This document shows positions 43,629 through 52,934 of a stretch of DNA of 64,000 bases, piece after piece (positions within the stretch are counted from its first letter, which is position 1; each line of letters opens with the position of its first letter). Location: the NCBI GenBank assembly GCA_963729445.1, contig CAVSNU010000003.1:744001-808000 (forward strand), written 5' to 3'. Position numbers and translations under genes: made by a program. This DNA is from JACCZH01 sp963729445 (GTDB taxonomy: Bacteria; Chloroflexota; Chloroflexia; Thermomicrobiales; CFX8). Below the pieces are notes generated by a model, which saw only the letters and a list, made by a program, of their open reading frames with translations, did not search any database and had not been told where the DNA came from.

Positions 43629-44914
43629 CTACGCGCTCTCCTGCAGCTCGATGGGGCTGTCATTGACGCTCATCAGCAGCGGCCGGGTGCGGTTGTTGAT
43701 CACGTCGGCGTTGACGACGCACTTGCGCACGCCTTCAAGCGACGGGATGTCGTACATCACGTCCAGCAGCACTTCTTCGATCGTCGTGCGCAGACCGCGT
43801 GCGCCGGTCTTGCGCTTCTGCGGCCTGCTCGGCGGCGGCCATCAGCGCGTCCTGGGTGAAGACCAGCTCAACGTCGTCAAACTGAAGAACATGCTGCTCA
43901 AACTGCTTGACGATCGCGTTCGGCGGCTCGATGAGAATCCGCATCAGGTCGTCCGTCGTTAAGCGCGTCGAGCGAGACGACGACCGGCAACCGGCCAACG
44001 AACTCCGGGATCAGCCCGTACTGCAGCAGGTCGTCATGGTCGACATACGGCAGCAGCGAGCCTTCGCCACCCTGCTCGACCAGACTCGGCGCGTCCACCG
44101 AAACCGAATTGCGCCGTCGCGTGCCCAGACCGCTTGCCGACGATCTCGTCCAGGCCCTCGAACGCGCCACCGACAGATGAAGAGGATGTTGCGCGTATCG
44201 ATCTGGATGTATTCCTGGTGCGGGTGCTTGCGCCCACTCTGCGGCGGCACATTGGCGACGGTGCCCTCAATGATCTTCAGCAGCGCCTGCTGTACACCCT
44301 CACCCGAGACATCACGGGTGATCGATGGGGTTGTCGGACTTGCGCGCGATCTTGTCGATCTCATCGATGTAGATGATGCCGGTCTGGGCGCGGGTCGACA
44401 TCGCCGGCATTCTGGATCAAGCGCAGCAGGATGTTCTCCACATCCTCGCCGACGTAGCCTGCCTCGGTCAGGGCGGTGGCATCGGCGATCGAGAACGGCA
44501 CGATCCAGGATCTTGGCCAGCGTCTGAGCCAGGAGCGTCTTGCCGCTCCCGGTCGGGCCGACCAGCAGGATGTTGATTTCTGGAGCTCGACATCGTCGTC
44601 ACTCGCGGCCCGACGCTGATGCGCTTGTAGTGGTTGTAGACCGCGACCGAGAGGATCTTCTTCGCGCGGTCCTGGCCGATGACGTAGTTGTTAAGCTGCT
44701 CATAGAGCTTCCTCGGCGGGAGGATCTTGGAAAAGTTTGGCTCGGGACGTGCTGCGGGCGTCTCTTCTTCTTCGATAATCTCGCGGCACAGCTGAACGCA
44801 CTCGTCACAGATATACACTGCGCCCGGCCCTGCGATGAGCCGGCGCACTTCCTCCTGGCTCTTACCGCAGAAGGAGCAACGATAATGCACTCGCCCACCT
44901 CGTGATCCAGTCAT
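43629..44914 (-). CDS. clpX: ClpX ATPase subunit of ClpXP (about nine frameshifts as read)
   Basis: ClpX unfolds substrates for ClpP. N-terminal zinc finger (YRCSFCGKSQEEVRRLIAG, YICDECVQLC) and KLYEQLNNYVIGQDRAKKILSVAVYNHYKRI are intact from ATG 44914. Then pieces occur in alternating frames: DDDVELQ, NILLVGPTGSGKTLLAQT (Walker A), PFSIADATALTEAGYVGEDVENILLRLIQNA and TGIIYIDEIDKIARKSDNP (Walker B). They continue with TRDVSGEGVQQALLKIIEGTVANVPPQSGRKHPHQEYIQIDTRNILFIC, GAFEGLDEI, LLPYVDHDDLLQYGLIPEFVGRLPVV and a C-terminus ending ELQESA at 43629. Seven extra bases and two missing bases explain all breaks and give 426 aa, the normal length. tig-clpP-clpX order is classical. Confidence 0.85.
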
Positions 44915-44959
44915 GCTGTGCCTTCCCCTCGGGATTGAGTCTCTCTCGCCAGACGATAC

Positions 44960-45618
44960 CTAGTCAGCAACCTTGCCGTTCACCTCGGCAGCCCGCATCG
45001 CCTTCAGCTTCTCCAGCTTGGGTGATTCAAGCACATGATCCACCAGGCCGTAGTCTTTTGCTTCGTCTGCAGACAGGTACTTGTCGCGCTCGCGTGTCAC
45101 GCTTAATGGTGTCGTATGACTGGCCGGTGTGCAAGGCCATGATCTCTGTCATCCGGCGCGTGAGACGCATGGTCTCCTCCGCAAGGATCTCGATGTCGGG
45201 GATGTTACCCCGGAAGCCGGCCGAGCCCTGGTGGATCAGGATGCGCGAGTTCGGCAGCGCAAAGCGCTTGCCGTGGGTACCCGCCGCAAGCAGGACCGCG
45301 CCCATGCTGGCGGTAATGCCACAGGCGTAGGTGCGAACGTCGGCGGAAATCGACTGCATGGTGTCGTAGATGAAGAGGCCGTGATACACACTGCCTCCCG
45401 GCGAGTCGATGTACATCTGGATGTCCTGCTCCGGATTGTCGTTGTCCAGGAACAGCAACTGGGCGCGAGATCAGATTCGCGATCTGGTCGTCGATCGGAG
45501 TACCAAGAATGATGATGCGATCGCGCAGCAGCCGCGAGTAGATGTCGTAGGCACGCTCACCGCGGTTGGTGCTCTCGACCACCATCGGCACGAGGTTGGT
45601 AGGTAGCGAACGGTCCAT
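44960..45618 (-). CDS. clpP: ClpP protease subunit (two frameshifts as read)
   Basis: Serine protease chambers of ClpXP. ATG 45618 follows GGAAGGACCC and starts MDRSLPTNLVPMVVESTNRGERAYDIYSRLLRDRIIILG. The frame breaks near 45465 after DDQIANLI. It resumes with LLFLDNDNPEQDIQMYIDSPGGSV, YACGITASMGAVLLAAG (catalytic Ser) and LPNSRILIHQGSAGFRG (catalytic His). It breaks again near 45093 after YDTIKRDT and resumes as ERDKYLSADEAKDYGLVDHVLE, ending at 44960. One extra base at each site; 218 aa when corrected. It sits 69 bases after tig and 45 before clpX. Confidence 0.88.
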
Positions 45619-45687
45619 GAGATGGGTCCTTCCGGCACGTGAGTGCATCATGGTCGGCCGGTCACGATCGATTGGCGACCGGCGGGT

Positions 45688-47214
45688 CTATGTAGATTCG
45701 GTCTTGCTCTCTTCGTCTTCGAGCTCTTCAGATTCTTCTTCGGCGACGGCTACCTGAGGTGTTGATTCGTCTTCTAACGTTACGGCCTCGGCTTCCTGGT
45801 CGCTGCCGGCAGAGATCGGGGCGGCATCCTCTTCGGGCGCGGCTACTTCAGTCTCGCCTTCATCGGCGGCAACTGCCTGCGCTTCAGGCTCTTCGTTCAG
45901 TAACTCAGCCGCTTCACCGGTCAGAGCTCCCTGGCCATCAGTTGCAATCTCGATGATTCGATCGGTGAGCTTCCGGTCCTGAATCTCACTCAGCAGGCGC
46001 TCGCGGAAATACTCCGACTCATAGATCGAGCGCATGCGCTCGGGATTTTCCATACCTGCGGTCAGGCGCGAGATCTCGGTCTCAATGTCCTCAGCGGTGA
46101 TCGCGAGCTCTTCAGCCTCAGTGATCTGCTGGAGAACCAGGCTATTGCGGACGCGACGCTCGGCATCGGCGCGCATGTCGGCACGCACATCTTCTTCAGT
46201 TTGCTGAGCCATCGCCAGGTACATCTCGAGCTCCATGCCGCTCTGGGCCAGCCGCGAGCGCATCTGGGTAATCTGGTTGTCGATCTCGCTATCGACCATC
46301 GCAACCGGGACATCAACCTCGCTGGCGTCCGCCATCGCGTTGACGATCTCGTTCAATAGCTCGGTGCGTGCCTCAGCTGCCCGATCCCGCAGCAGATCCT
46401 TGCGAATCTCGCCGCGTAGCTCATCGATTGATTCCAGACCGCCGATCTTGCCGGCAAACTCTGCGTCAAGCTCTGGCAGCTCGCGTTCCTTGATGTCCTT
46501 GAGACTGATCTCGTAGCGCAGGGTCTTGCCGCGAACTTCAGGAGCGACCGTTTCGTCATCTTCTTCGAAAGCGAGCGTCAACTCAGTTGATTCGCCAACG
46601 TCCATCAGCTTGATGGCGTCTTCCAGCGCTTCGAACATGCCGGCCTCACCAAGCACCCATGGCATGTCTTCGGCAGGCTCCTGGAAGACCTCGTCGCCGT
46701 TGTAGACGGTCATGTCTATCGTGACCTGGTCGCCCTCGGCCGGCTTGCGCGGCTCGGGCAATTCAACCCATTCGGCGGCGTTCTTGCGCAATCGCTCGAT
46801 GGTCTCATCGATGGCTTCATCCTCGATGTTCACTTCGCGGGGCTCGACGCGCACCGACGTGTAATCGCCAAGCGTCACCTCGGGATACACCTGCACGACA
46901 ACCTGGAACGCAATGGGCTCTGGCTCAAGCACGTTTACCTCCGGCTCGGAAACCGGAGTCAACCCTTCCTGCTCGAGCGCTCGGCGATAGAGCTCGTCCA
47001 TGATGCCCATGCCGGCCTCTTCGACCAGTGCGTCGCGGCCGAGCATACGCTCTACCACATGACGCGGAGCCTTGCCCTTGCGAAATCCCGGGATGTTGAA
47101 TTCTTTCACAACCCGTCGATACGCCTGGTTCATAGCTTTTGAGAACTCATCGTCGTCGGCGGCAATGTTCATCTGGACGACGCTGCCCGATGATTTGGCA
47201 ACAGAAACTTTCAA
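45688..47214 (-). CDS. tig: Trigger factor chaperone / prolyl isomerase
   Basis: The ribosome-bound chaperone acts on nascent chains. 508 aa from TTG 47214 (GAGGTAAAGCG upstream). The ribosome-docking signature appears as FNIPGFRKGKAPRHVVERMLG near residues 39-58. A PPIase (FKBP-like) domain follows at about 160-245 (GDQVTIDMTVYNGDEV), then the helical C-domain. The last 80 residues are a highly acidic, low-complexity tail (Glu/Ala/Asp-rich), longer than in most trigger factors. The gene is uninterrupted, in contrast to clpP and clpX directly downstream. Confidence 0.95.
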   Translation of the reverse strand: MKVSVAKSSGSVVQMNIAADDDEFSKAMNQAYRRVVKEFNIPGFRKGKAPRHVVERMLGRDALVEEAGMGIMDELYRRALEQEGLTPVSEPEVNVLEPEPIAFQVVVQVYPEVTLGDYTSVRVEPREVNIEDEAIDETIERLRKNAAEWVELPEPRKPAEGDQVTIDMTVYNGDEVFQEPAEDMPWVLGEAGMFEALEDAIKLMDVGESTELTLAFEEDDETVAPEVRGKTLRYEISLKDIKERELPELDAEFAGKIGGLESIDELRGEIRKDLLRDRAAEARTELLNEIVNAMADASEVDVPVAMVDSEIDNQITQMRSRLAQSGMELEMYLAMAQQTEEDVRADMRADAERRVRNSLVLQQITEAEELAITAEDIETEISRLTAGMENPERMRSIYESEYFRERLLSEIQDRKLTDRIIEIATDGQGALTGEAAELLNEEPEAQAVAADEGETEVAAPEEDAAPISAGSDQEAEAVTLEDESTPQVAVAEEESEELEDEESKTEST

Positions 47215-47363
47215 CGCTTTACCTCAAATACAGTCGAAGAATCTAACGCCCGGAGTATAGCAAAACGCGCCAAACTACCTGTAGAAGGGGACGCACAGCC
47301 GCGGCTCACCCCGCGGCGATTGTTACAATCGAAGGTCGATTCGCATTTATTTTGGAAGACGCA

Positions 47364-47858
47364 GTGAATACTCAATCGAACCCCTCGTCTCTCGACACCC
47401 TGTGGCAACAGCAGAGGAACGCTATCCTGCTGCTTGGCCGGGCACTGCAGGAACGTATCCCCGCTGGTGAGCCCGCAGTGACCGTCCATGGCCGTGACCT
47501 GGACTCTGAGAGCGAAGGCGTGGGTTTTCAGTTCCAATTCACGGTGAACGGAGATCTCTACGGCGGCCGTTTCCAGTCCGGGTATTTTGTCATTCAGGTG
47601 CAGCTCATCAAACGCAAGGCCGGCCTTGGCTGGCAGATCGACGCGATGCCCATTCTTGAGATAGAGCATGGAAACTACGATCTGTACGCCAAACGCACAC
47701 ACACATTTGCGTATCGAGATCGCCAGGGATTAGAGTCCCTCTTCCTGAACAACCTTGCTGAGGACGCCGTAACCTTCTTTCAGAACGTTCGCCATGGCGA
47801 TCCACCACAGGAGACCGCGATACCTCACGGGGGTCAACGCACCTCGCCGGTGCTCTAG
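47364..47858 (+). CDS. Hypothetical protein upstream of the SCO1664-family gene
   Basis: 164 aa from GTG 47364 (GGAAG 5 bases upstream; TTG 47352 also in frame). No family recognised. It is mixed alpha/beta with aromatic-rich strands (GFQFQFTVNGDLYGGRFQSGYFVIQVQLI, YDLYAKRTHTFAYRDRQGLE) and no membrane segment. It is divergent from tig and 45 bases upstream of the SCO1664-family gene, with which it may be co-transcribed. Confidence 0.6.
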   Translation: MNTQSNPSSLDTLWQQQRNAILLLGRALQERIPAGEPAVTVHGRDLDSESEGVGFQFQFTVNGDLYGGRFQSGYFVIQVQLIKRKAGLGWQIDAMPILEIEHGNYDLYAKRTHTFAYRDRQGLESLFLNNLAEDAVTFFQNVRHGDPPQETAIPHGGQRTSPVL

Positions 47859-47903
47859 ACGCCAGGTTGTCAGGACCAACGTGCCGCACGTGGCCAGAAA
47901 GTT

Positions 47904-48659
47904 GTGGCGATGACCATCATTGAGCCAGACGACACATTTGGCGTCGAAGACCGGGAGTGCGTTCCGGCGGTCGAGTTCTTTCGACGCGCCCTGATTCTGG
48001 ATTGCGAGCTGGTGCCCTGGGGTTCAAACTACACCTTTAGTGTGCTGCTTCAAGACCCCGAGGAGGAGTTTGACGAGACACTCGCCGTTTATAAACCCGC
48101 GGCGGGTGAAGTTCCCTTGTGGGATTTTCCGGACCGCACCCTGTACCGCCGCGAATACGCGGCCTATCTGGTCGCCGAAGCGCTCGGCTGGCATTTCATT
48201 CCCACCACCATCATCCGGGACGGTCCGCATGGTATCGGTACCGTCCAGGAGTACATCGAGCCGGAGAAGCATGCACACTACTTCTCATTCCGGGACGATC
48301 ACCGCGACGAGGTCATGCGGATGGCCGTCTTCGACCTGATCACCAACAACGCGGACCGCAAGGCCGCCCACTGCCTGCGCAGCGTGGCCGATGGCAGGAT
48401 CTGGGGTATCGACCACGGCCTGACCTTCAACGTGCAACCAAAACTCCGAACCGTCATCTGGGATTTCCAGGACGAGCCCATCGATCGAGCGCTGCTCGAC
48501 GATCTCCAGAGACTCGGCGCCGACCAGCAGCTCGCCATGAAACTGCTGCGCTACCTTGACCCGCATGAGGTACGCGCGTTCAACACGCGTATCGAGCGCA
48601 TCCTGGACACCGGCGTCTTCCCGCGTCTGGTTTCGCGCCGCTCCATCCCCTGGGGCTGA
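47904..48659 (+). CDS. SCO1664-family (PI3/4-kinase-like) protein
   Basis: 251 aa. It matches the SCO1664 family found in Actinobacteria and Chloroflexota: a kinase-like fold with YTFSVLLQDPEEEFDETLAVYKPAAGEVPLWDFPDRTLYRREYAAYLVAEALGW, then TVQEYIEP, and the catalytic-type VFDLITNNADRKAAHCLR and WGIDHGLTFN segments (NADRK and DHG motifs). In Actinobacteria the gene is linked to a phosphomutase and a DUF3090 gene; neither is seen here. The start could also be ATG 47910. The biochemical role is unestablished. Confidence 0.85.
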   Translation: MAMTIIEPDDTFGVEDRECVPAVEFFRRALILDCELVPWGSNYTFSVLLQDPEEEFDETLAVYKPAAGEVPLWDFPDRTLYRREYAAYLVAEALGWHFIPTTIIRDGPHGIGTVQEYIEPEKHAHYFSFRDDHRDEVMRMAVFDLITNNADRKAAHCLRSVADGRIWGIDHGLTFNVQPKLRTVIWDFQDEPIDRALLDDLQRLGADQQLAMKLLRYLDPHEVRAFNTRIERILDTGVFPRLVSRRSIPWG

Positions 48660-48932
48660 TGCCGGCGCTTTGCGGTTACGACAGGTACGAGATTGCCTCT
48701 TCCTATTGACCGCAGCCCCCCACTATGGCTACTATCGCCCTAGATCGTCGTTCGCGGTATCGTCGCGACCAGCCGGGGGTGGATTTACACCTGAGACTGG
48801 CTCACCTTGCAGTACGCCGGGCTACTCGGTTCAGGTGTTAAGGTGGTCCGTGCGGCTATGACCGATGCCTGTTTTGGGCGCCGACGAACTGGGTTATGTC
48901 ACCTGACGGTTCGGCGAGTTTGAGGAGGGAAC

Positions 48933-49418
48933 ATGCAACACCCGGTTTCGATGACCGTTAACGGTTCCACGCGCACTAGCGAGGTCGAACCACGTACATT
49001 GCTGGTACACCATCTTCGGGAGAACCTTGGGTTGACCGGTACGCACATCGGCTGCGACACCAGCCAGTGCGGCGCGTGCACCATCATCATGAACGGCAAA
49101 GCCGTGAAGTCCTGCACCGTGCTCGCCGTTCAGGCGGAAGGCGCGGACATCATGACCATCGAGGGCCTGGCAAAGGACGGCCAGCTGCACCCGATTCAGG
49201 AAGGGTTCTGGGAAGAGCACGGCCTGCAGTGCGGCTACTGCACGCCGGGCATGATCATGACCACCGTGGACATGCTGCAGCGCAACCCCAACCCGACCGA
49301 GGCGGAGATCCGGCACGGCCTGGAGGGGAACCTCTGCCGCTGCACCGGCTACCAGCACATTGTGAAATCCATTCAGTACGCGGCAAACAAGATGGCGGGC
49401 GCGGCGGGCGACGATTAA
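48933..49418 (+). CDS. coxS: 2Fe-2S small subunit of molybdenum hydroxylase (CoxS type)
   Basis: Electron-transfer subunit, 161 aa. The plant-ferredoxin-type cluster motif is GTHIGCDTSQCGACTIIMNGKAVKSC. The second cluster motif is GLQCGYCTPGMIM with GNLCRCTGYQHIV. ATG 48933 follows GAGGAGGGAAC. The large subunit starts 64 bases downstream and the FAD subunit after that (S-L-M order, unlike M-S-L of canonical coxMSL). The 273 bases upstream hold no recognised gene or riboswitch and probably carry the promoter. Confidence 0.93.
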   Translation: MQHPVSMTVNGSTRTSEVEPRTLLVHHLRENLGLTGTHIGCDTSQCGACTIIMNGKAVKSCTVLAVQAEGADIMTIEGLAKDGQLHPIQEGFWEEHGLQCGYCTPGMIMTTVDMLQRNPNPTEAEIRHGLEGNLCRCTGYQHIVKSIQYAANKMAGAAGDD

Positions 49419-49482
49419 CAATCGCCGGCGCGCGCACCAGTCCCTCAGCGTTAACGCTTGACATCGAGCACTGGAGGCCATC

Positions 49483-51861
49483 ATGACTGCGACTGAACCC
49501 AGAAAGGAACTCGTTGGACAAAGGCTAAAGCGCCGTGAAGATCCGCGCCTGGTCAAGGGTGCGGCCCGCTTCATGGATGATATTGTGCTGCCCGGCATGG
49601 TCCACGCGGCCATCCTGCGCAGCCCACACGCCCACGCTCGAATCACGAGCATCGACACATCGGCTGCGAAGGAGATGCCCGGCGTCGTCGGTGTCTTTAC
49701 CGGCCGGGACATGCAAGAAATCAATCCTCTGCCCTGCGCCTTTCCGGTTGGCCACGGTGTCGCCAACAACATCAACACGCCGCGGGCGCTCGCCATCGAT
49801 GAGGTCCACTGGACCGGCGATGGCGTCGCGGTCGTCGTGGCGGAGACGGTTGCCGAGGCACGCGATGCCCTGGACGCCATCCAGGTTGAGTACGACGTGC
49901 TGCCGGCCGTCGTTGATGCCGAGCTCGCGACCCGCGAGGGTGCCCCGCTGCTCCACGAGAACGCGCCCAACAACGTCGCCTTCGAGTGGAACGCCGGCGA
50001 CAAAGCCGGCACCGAAGGCGCACTCAACAGCGGCGATGTCGTCGTGAGGCAGAGGATCCGCAACCAGCGGCTCATCCCGACGCCCATGGAAACGCGCGGC
50101 GCAACTGGTTTGTACGATGCGGGCACCGACGAGTACACCTTCTGGCTCTCATCGCAGGCTCCGCACGTCCACCGGCTGCTCCTCGCCGCCTTCGTGTTAG
50201 GTCACCCGGAAGAGAAGATTCGGGTCATCACTCCGGACCTCGGTGGCGGGTTTGGGTGCAAGATCTTCGTCTACCCGGAGTATCCGCTCGTGGGCTGGCT
50301 CAGCAAAACGCTCAACCGGCCCGTGAAGTGGACCGAGGGACGCGCAGAGAGCCACTCGGCCACGTCGCACGGCCGCGACCACGTCACTGACATCCAGGTG
50401 GCCGCCAACCGCGACGGCAAGATCACCGGCCTGCACGTCAAGACCTACGCCAACATGGGCGGTTACCTCTCGACAATCGCGCCAGGGGTTGCCACAACGC
50501 TCTATGGCCGCATGGTTTCGGGTGTCTACGACATTCCCAATGTCTACTGCGAGATCACCGGCACCTACACCAATACCGGCATGGTCGATGCCTACCGTGG
50601 CGCCGGAAGACCCGAGGCAACGTTCCTGGTCGAGCGCGCCATCGATCTCGTGGCGGACGAGCTCGGCATGGACCCAGCGGAGGTACGCAAGGTCAACTTC
50701 ATCTCCAACGAGGCATTCCCCTATACCAACCACGTGGGCATGTTGCCGTACGACTCCGGCAACTACGTGCCGGCGCTGGACAAGGCGCTTGCGAACATCG
50801 GCTACGACGAGCTTCTCAGGCAGCAGGAAGCACTGCGCCAGCAGGGAAAATATCTTGGCATCGGGTTCTCATCGTATGTTGAGGTTTGTGGGGTCGCTCC
50901 GTCAGCCTGGATCAATGCCGAGGGTTGGGGCGCGGCGCTCTGGGAGAGCGCGAACGTCAAGGTACACCTGACCGGCAAGGTCGTCGTGACCACCGGGACG
51001 CTGCCACACGGCCAGGGTCACGAGACCTCGTTCGCCCAGATCGTTTCCGACCGGCTCGGCGTGCCGTATGACGACATCACCGTGGAGTGGGGCGATACCC
51101 AGGGAACACCCTTCGGCTATGGCACCTACGGCAGTCGATCGCTGACGGTTGGCGGCACAGCCATCGTGCACTCCGTTGAAAAGATCCGCGACAAGATCGA
51201 GAAGATCGCGGCTCACCTGCTCGAAGTCAACGAGTCCGACATCGAGTACAAGGACGGCACTGCGTCCGTCATTGGTGCGCCCGACCGATCGTTGTCGTTC
51301 GCGGAGATCGCGCTCGCCTCCGCAACCGGTCTCAACCTGCCGGCGGGGATGGAGCCCTATCTCGACGAGACCACCTACTACGACCCACCGAACTGCACGT
51401 TCCCATTTGGCACGCACATCGCGGTCGTCGAGGTGGACGCGGAAACCGGCAAAGTCGACCTGAAGCGATATGTCGCGGTCGACGATGTCGGCAACGTGGT
51501 CAACCCGCTCATCGTCGATGGTCAGGTGCAGGGCGGCATCGTCCAGGGCATCGGCCAGGCGTTGTACGAAGGTGCGGTCTATGATGACGACGGGCAACTG
51601 CTGACTGGCTCACTGATGGACTACGCCATCCCACACGCCGGCCAGATGGTCAACTTGGAGCTCGACCGGACAGTAACGGTCTCACCGGTCAACGCGCTTG
51701 GCGTCAAGGGCGCCGGCGAAGCGGGTACGATCGCGTCAACCCCGGCCGTGGTCAACGCGGTCGTGGATGCGCTCGCGCCACTGGGTATCAAACACATTGA
51801 TATGCCATTGTCCGCACCACGAGTTTGGGCGGCGATGCAACAGGCGAACGGGAGGAACTAA
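49483..51861 (+). CDS. coxL: Molybdenum hydroxylase large subunit, form II CoxL-like
   Basis: Catalytic subunit binding the Mo-pterin cofactor, 792 aa. Opening VGQRLKRREDPRLVKGAARFMDDIVLPGM; cofactor-binding PDLGGGFGCK; active-site loop DAYRGAGRPEA near residue 370; GQGHETSFAQIVSDRLGV; catalytic Glu in GVKGAGEAGT near 746. The AYRGAGR loop marks form II rather than true form I CO dehydrogenase (AYRCSFR). The substrate may therefore be an aromatic or N-heterocyclic compound or an aldehyde. Followed after 2 bases by the FAD subunit. Confidence 0.93.
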   Translation: MTATEPRKELVGQRLKRREDPRLVKGAARFMDDIVLPGMVHAAILRSPHAHARITSIDTSAAKEMPGVVGVFTGRDMQEINPLPCAFPVGHGVANNINTPRALAIDEVHWTGDGVAVVVAETVAEARDALDAIQVEYDVLPAVVDAELATREGAPLLHENAPNNVAFEWNAGDKAGTEGALNSGDVVVRQRIRNQRLIPTPMETRGATGLYDAGTDEYTFWLSSQAPHVHRLLLAAFVLGHPEEKIRVITPDLGGGFGCKIFVYPEYPLVGWLSKTLNRPVKWTEGRAESHSATSHGRDHVTDIQVAANRDGKITGLHVKTYANMGGYLSTIAPGVATTLYGRMVSGVYDIPNVYCEITGTYTNTGMVDAYRGAGRPEATFLVERAIDLVADELGMDPAEVRKVNFISNEAFPYTNHVGMLPYDSGNYVPALDKALANIGYDELLRQQEALRQQGKYLGIGFSSYVEVCGVAPSAWINAEGWGAALWESANVKVHLTGKVVVTTGTLPHGQGHETSFAQIVSDRLGVPYDDITVEWGDTQGTPFGYGTYGSRSLTVGGTAIVHSVEKIRDKIEKIAAHLLEVNESDIEYKDGTASVIGAPDRSLSFAEIALASATGLNLPAGMEPYLDETTYYDPPNCTFPFGTHIAVVEVDAETGKVDLKRYVAVDDVGNVVNPLIVDGQVQGGIVQGIGQALYEGAVYDDDGQLLTGSLMDYAIPHAGQMVNLELDRTVTVSPVNALGVKGAGEAGTIASTPAVVNAVVDALAPLGIKHIDMPLSAPRVWAAMQQANGRN

Positions 51862-51863
51862 CG

Positions 51864-52721
51864 ATGTATCCGGCAGCATTTGATTACCACCGGCCGGGGT
51901 CGGTTCAGGAGGCAGTAGCGATCCTGCAGGAGAACCCCGACGCGAAGATTCTGGCGGGCGGGCACTCGCTCCTCCCGGCCATGAAGCTTCGGCTGGCTGA
52001 GCCCGGCGCCATCGTCGACCTCGGCAGTATCTCCGGTCTCAGGCAGCTCTCAGTCAATGGCGGCGCGACGATCGGCGCGATGTGCACCTATGACGTGCTG
52101 CTCAACAACGCCGAGCTGAAATCCAGGTATCCGGTGTTGCATGAGGCTGCCGGCTGGGTGGGCGATATCCAGGTGAGAAACCTGGGTACCATCGGCGGAT
52201 CCGCCGCCCATGCAGATCCAGCAGCCGATATTCCCGCCGCACTGGTCGCCCTGGATGCAGAGTTCGTCGCCGTGGGTCCGAACGGCGAGCGGACGATCCC
52301 GGCCAGCGAGTTCTTCATCGACATCTTCACGACGGCCCTCGAGCCGGAGGAAGTGCTGACCCAGATCAATCTACCGGCCCCGCAGGACAACGTCGTCTCA
52401 GCGTACGAGAAGTTCCCGCATCCGGCCTCGGGCTATCCGGTCTGCGGCGTGGCAGCCGTCGTCACTCGTGATGGCTCCGGCAACGTGAGCTCCGCCAGGA
52501 TTACGGCGACCGGCTCGGTCTATGTCGTCACGCGTTTGACCGGCGCCGAGGAGGCCCTCGTTGGCACCAGCGGCGACGCCAGCGCCGTCGAGGCGGCAGC
52601 GGAGCGCGCTACCGAGGGTGTCACCGAGTTTGCGGGCGACCACTACGCTTCGTCGGAGTACCGCGAGCACTTGACCAAGGTCATTGCGAAGCGCGCGTTG
52701 AATCGAGCTCTGGGGAACTAA
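51864..52721 (+). CDS. coxM: FAD-binding medium subunit of molybdenum hydroxylase (CoxM type)
   Basis: 285 aa from ATG 51864 (GGAGGAACTAACG upstream). Opening YPAAFDYHRPGSVQEAVAILQENPDAKILAGGHSLLPAMKLRL includes the AGGHSLLP FAD pyrophosphate loop. The second FAD motif is RNLGTIGGSAAHADPAADIPAAL (TIGG). The C-terminal CO-dehydrogenase flavoprotein domain follows (AYEKFPHPASGYPVCGVAAVV). It passes electrons from the Fe-S subunit to an acceptor. Last gene of the S-L-M set before the hairpin region. Confidence 0.93.
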   Translation: MYPAAFDYHRPGSVQEAVAILQENPDAKILAGGHSLLPAMKLRLAEPGAIVDLGSISGLRQLSVNGGATIGAMCTYDVLLNNAELKSRYPVLHEAAGWVGDIQVRNLGTIGGSAAHADPAADIPAALVALDAEFVAVGPNGERTIPASEFFIDIFTTALEPEEVLTQINLPAPQDNVVSAYEKFPHPASGYPVCGVAAVVTRDGSGNVSSARITATGSVYVVTRLTGAEEALVGTSGDASAVEAAAERATEGVTEFAGDHYASSEYREHLTKVIAKRALNRALGN

Positions 52722-52738
52722 GGCTCTCTTCCCCGGTC

Positions 52739-52806
52739 CCGCTCCCCGTGGGGAGCGGCAAGAAACGAGCGAAACACCCCCCTCTCTCGACCGGGAGAGG
52801 GGGGTG
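52739..52806. terminator. Two hairpins between coxM and the MoxR gene
   Basis: The first, 52739-52758, is CCGCTCCCCGTGGGGAGCGG. The second, 52775-52806, pairs CACCCCCCTCTC with GAGAGGGGGGTG. Sequences of this kind often recur as dispersed repeats. They may terminate or attenuate transcription between the structural and accessory cox genes. Confidence 0.55.
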
Positions 52807-52934
52807 GGAGAGAGCGGTTTCTATCATGACTTCATTATGGTGATGATAGAATATTCTGGTGTTGATTACGTAACGACGGTTACGCGGTGGACGATAGTGA
52901 GCCTCGCCGGTGACCGGTCAAATGTGAGGATTAG

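Noticed and set aside
48660..48932. Molybdenum-cofactor riboswitch upstream of coxS
   Set aside because: The position is suggestive, but I could not trace the conserved Moco RNA stems in these bases.
50902..51597. 231-codon minus-strand ORF inside coxL
   Set aside because: Antisense to a conserved catalytic region of the large subunit; a shadow frame common in GC-rich DNA.
49483..51861. True (form I) carbon monoxide dehydrogenase
   Set aside because: The active-site loop is AYRGAGR, not the AYRCSFR with the Cu-binding cysteine required for CO oxidation.
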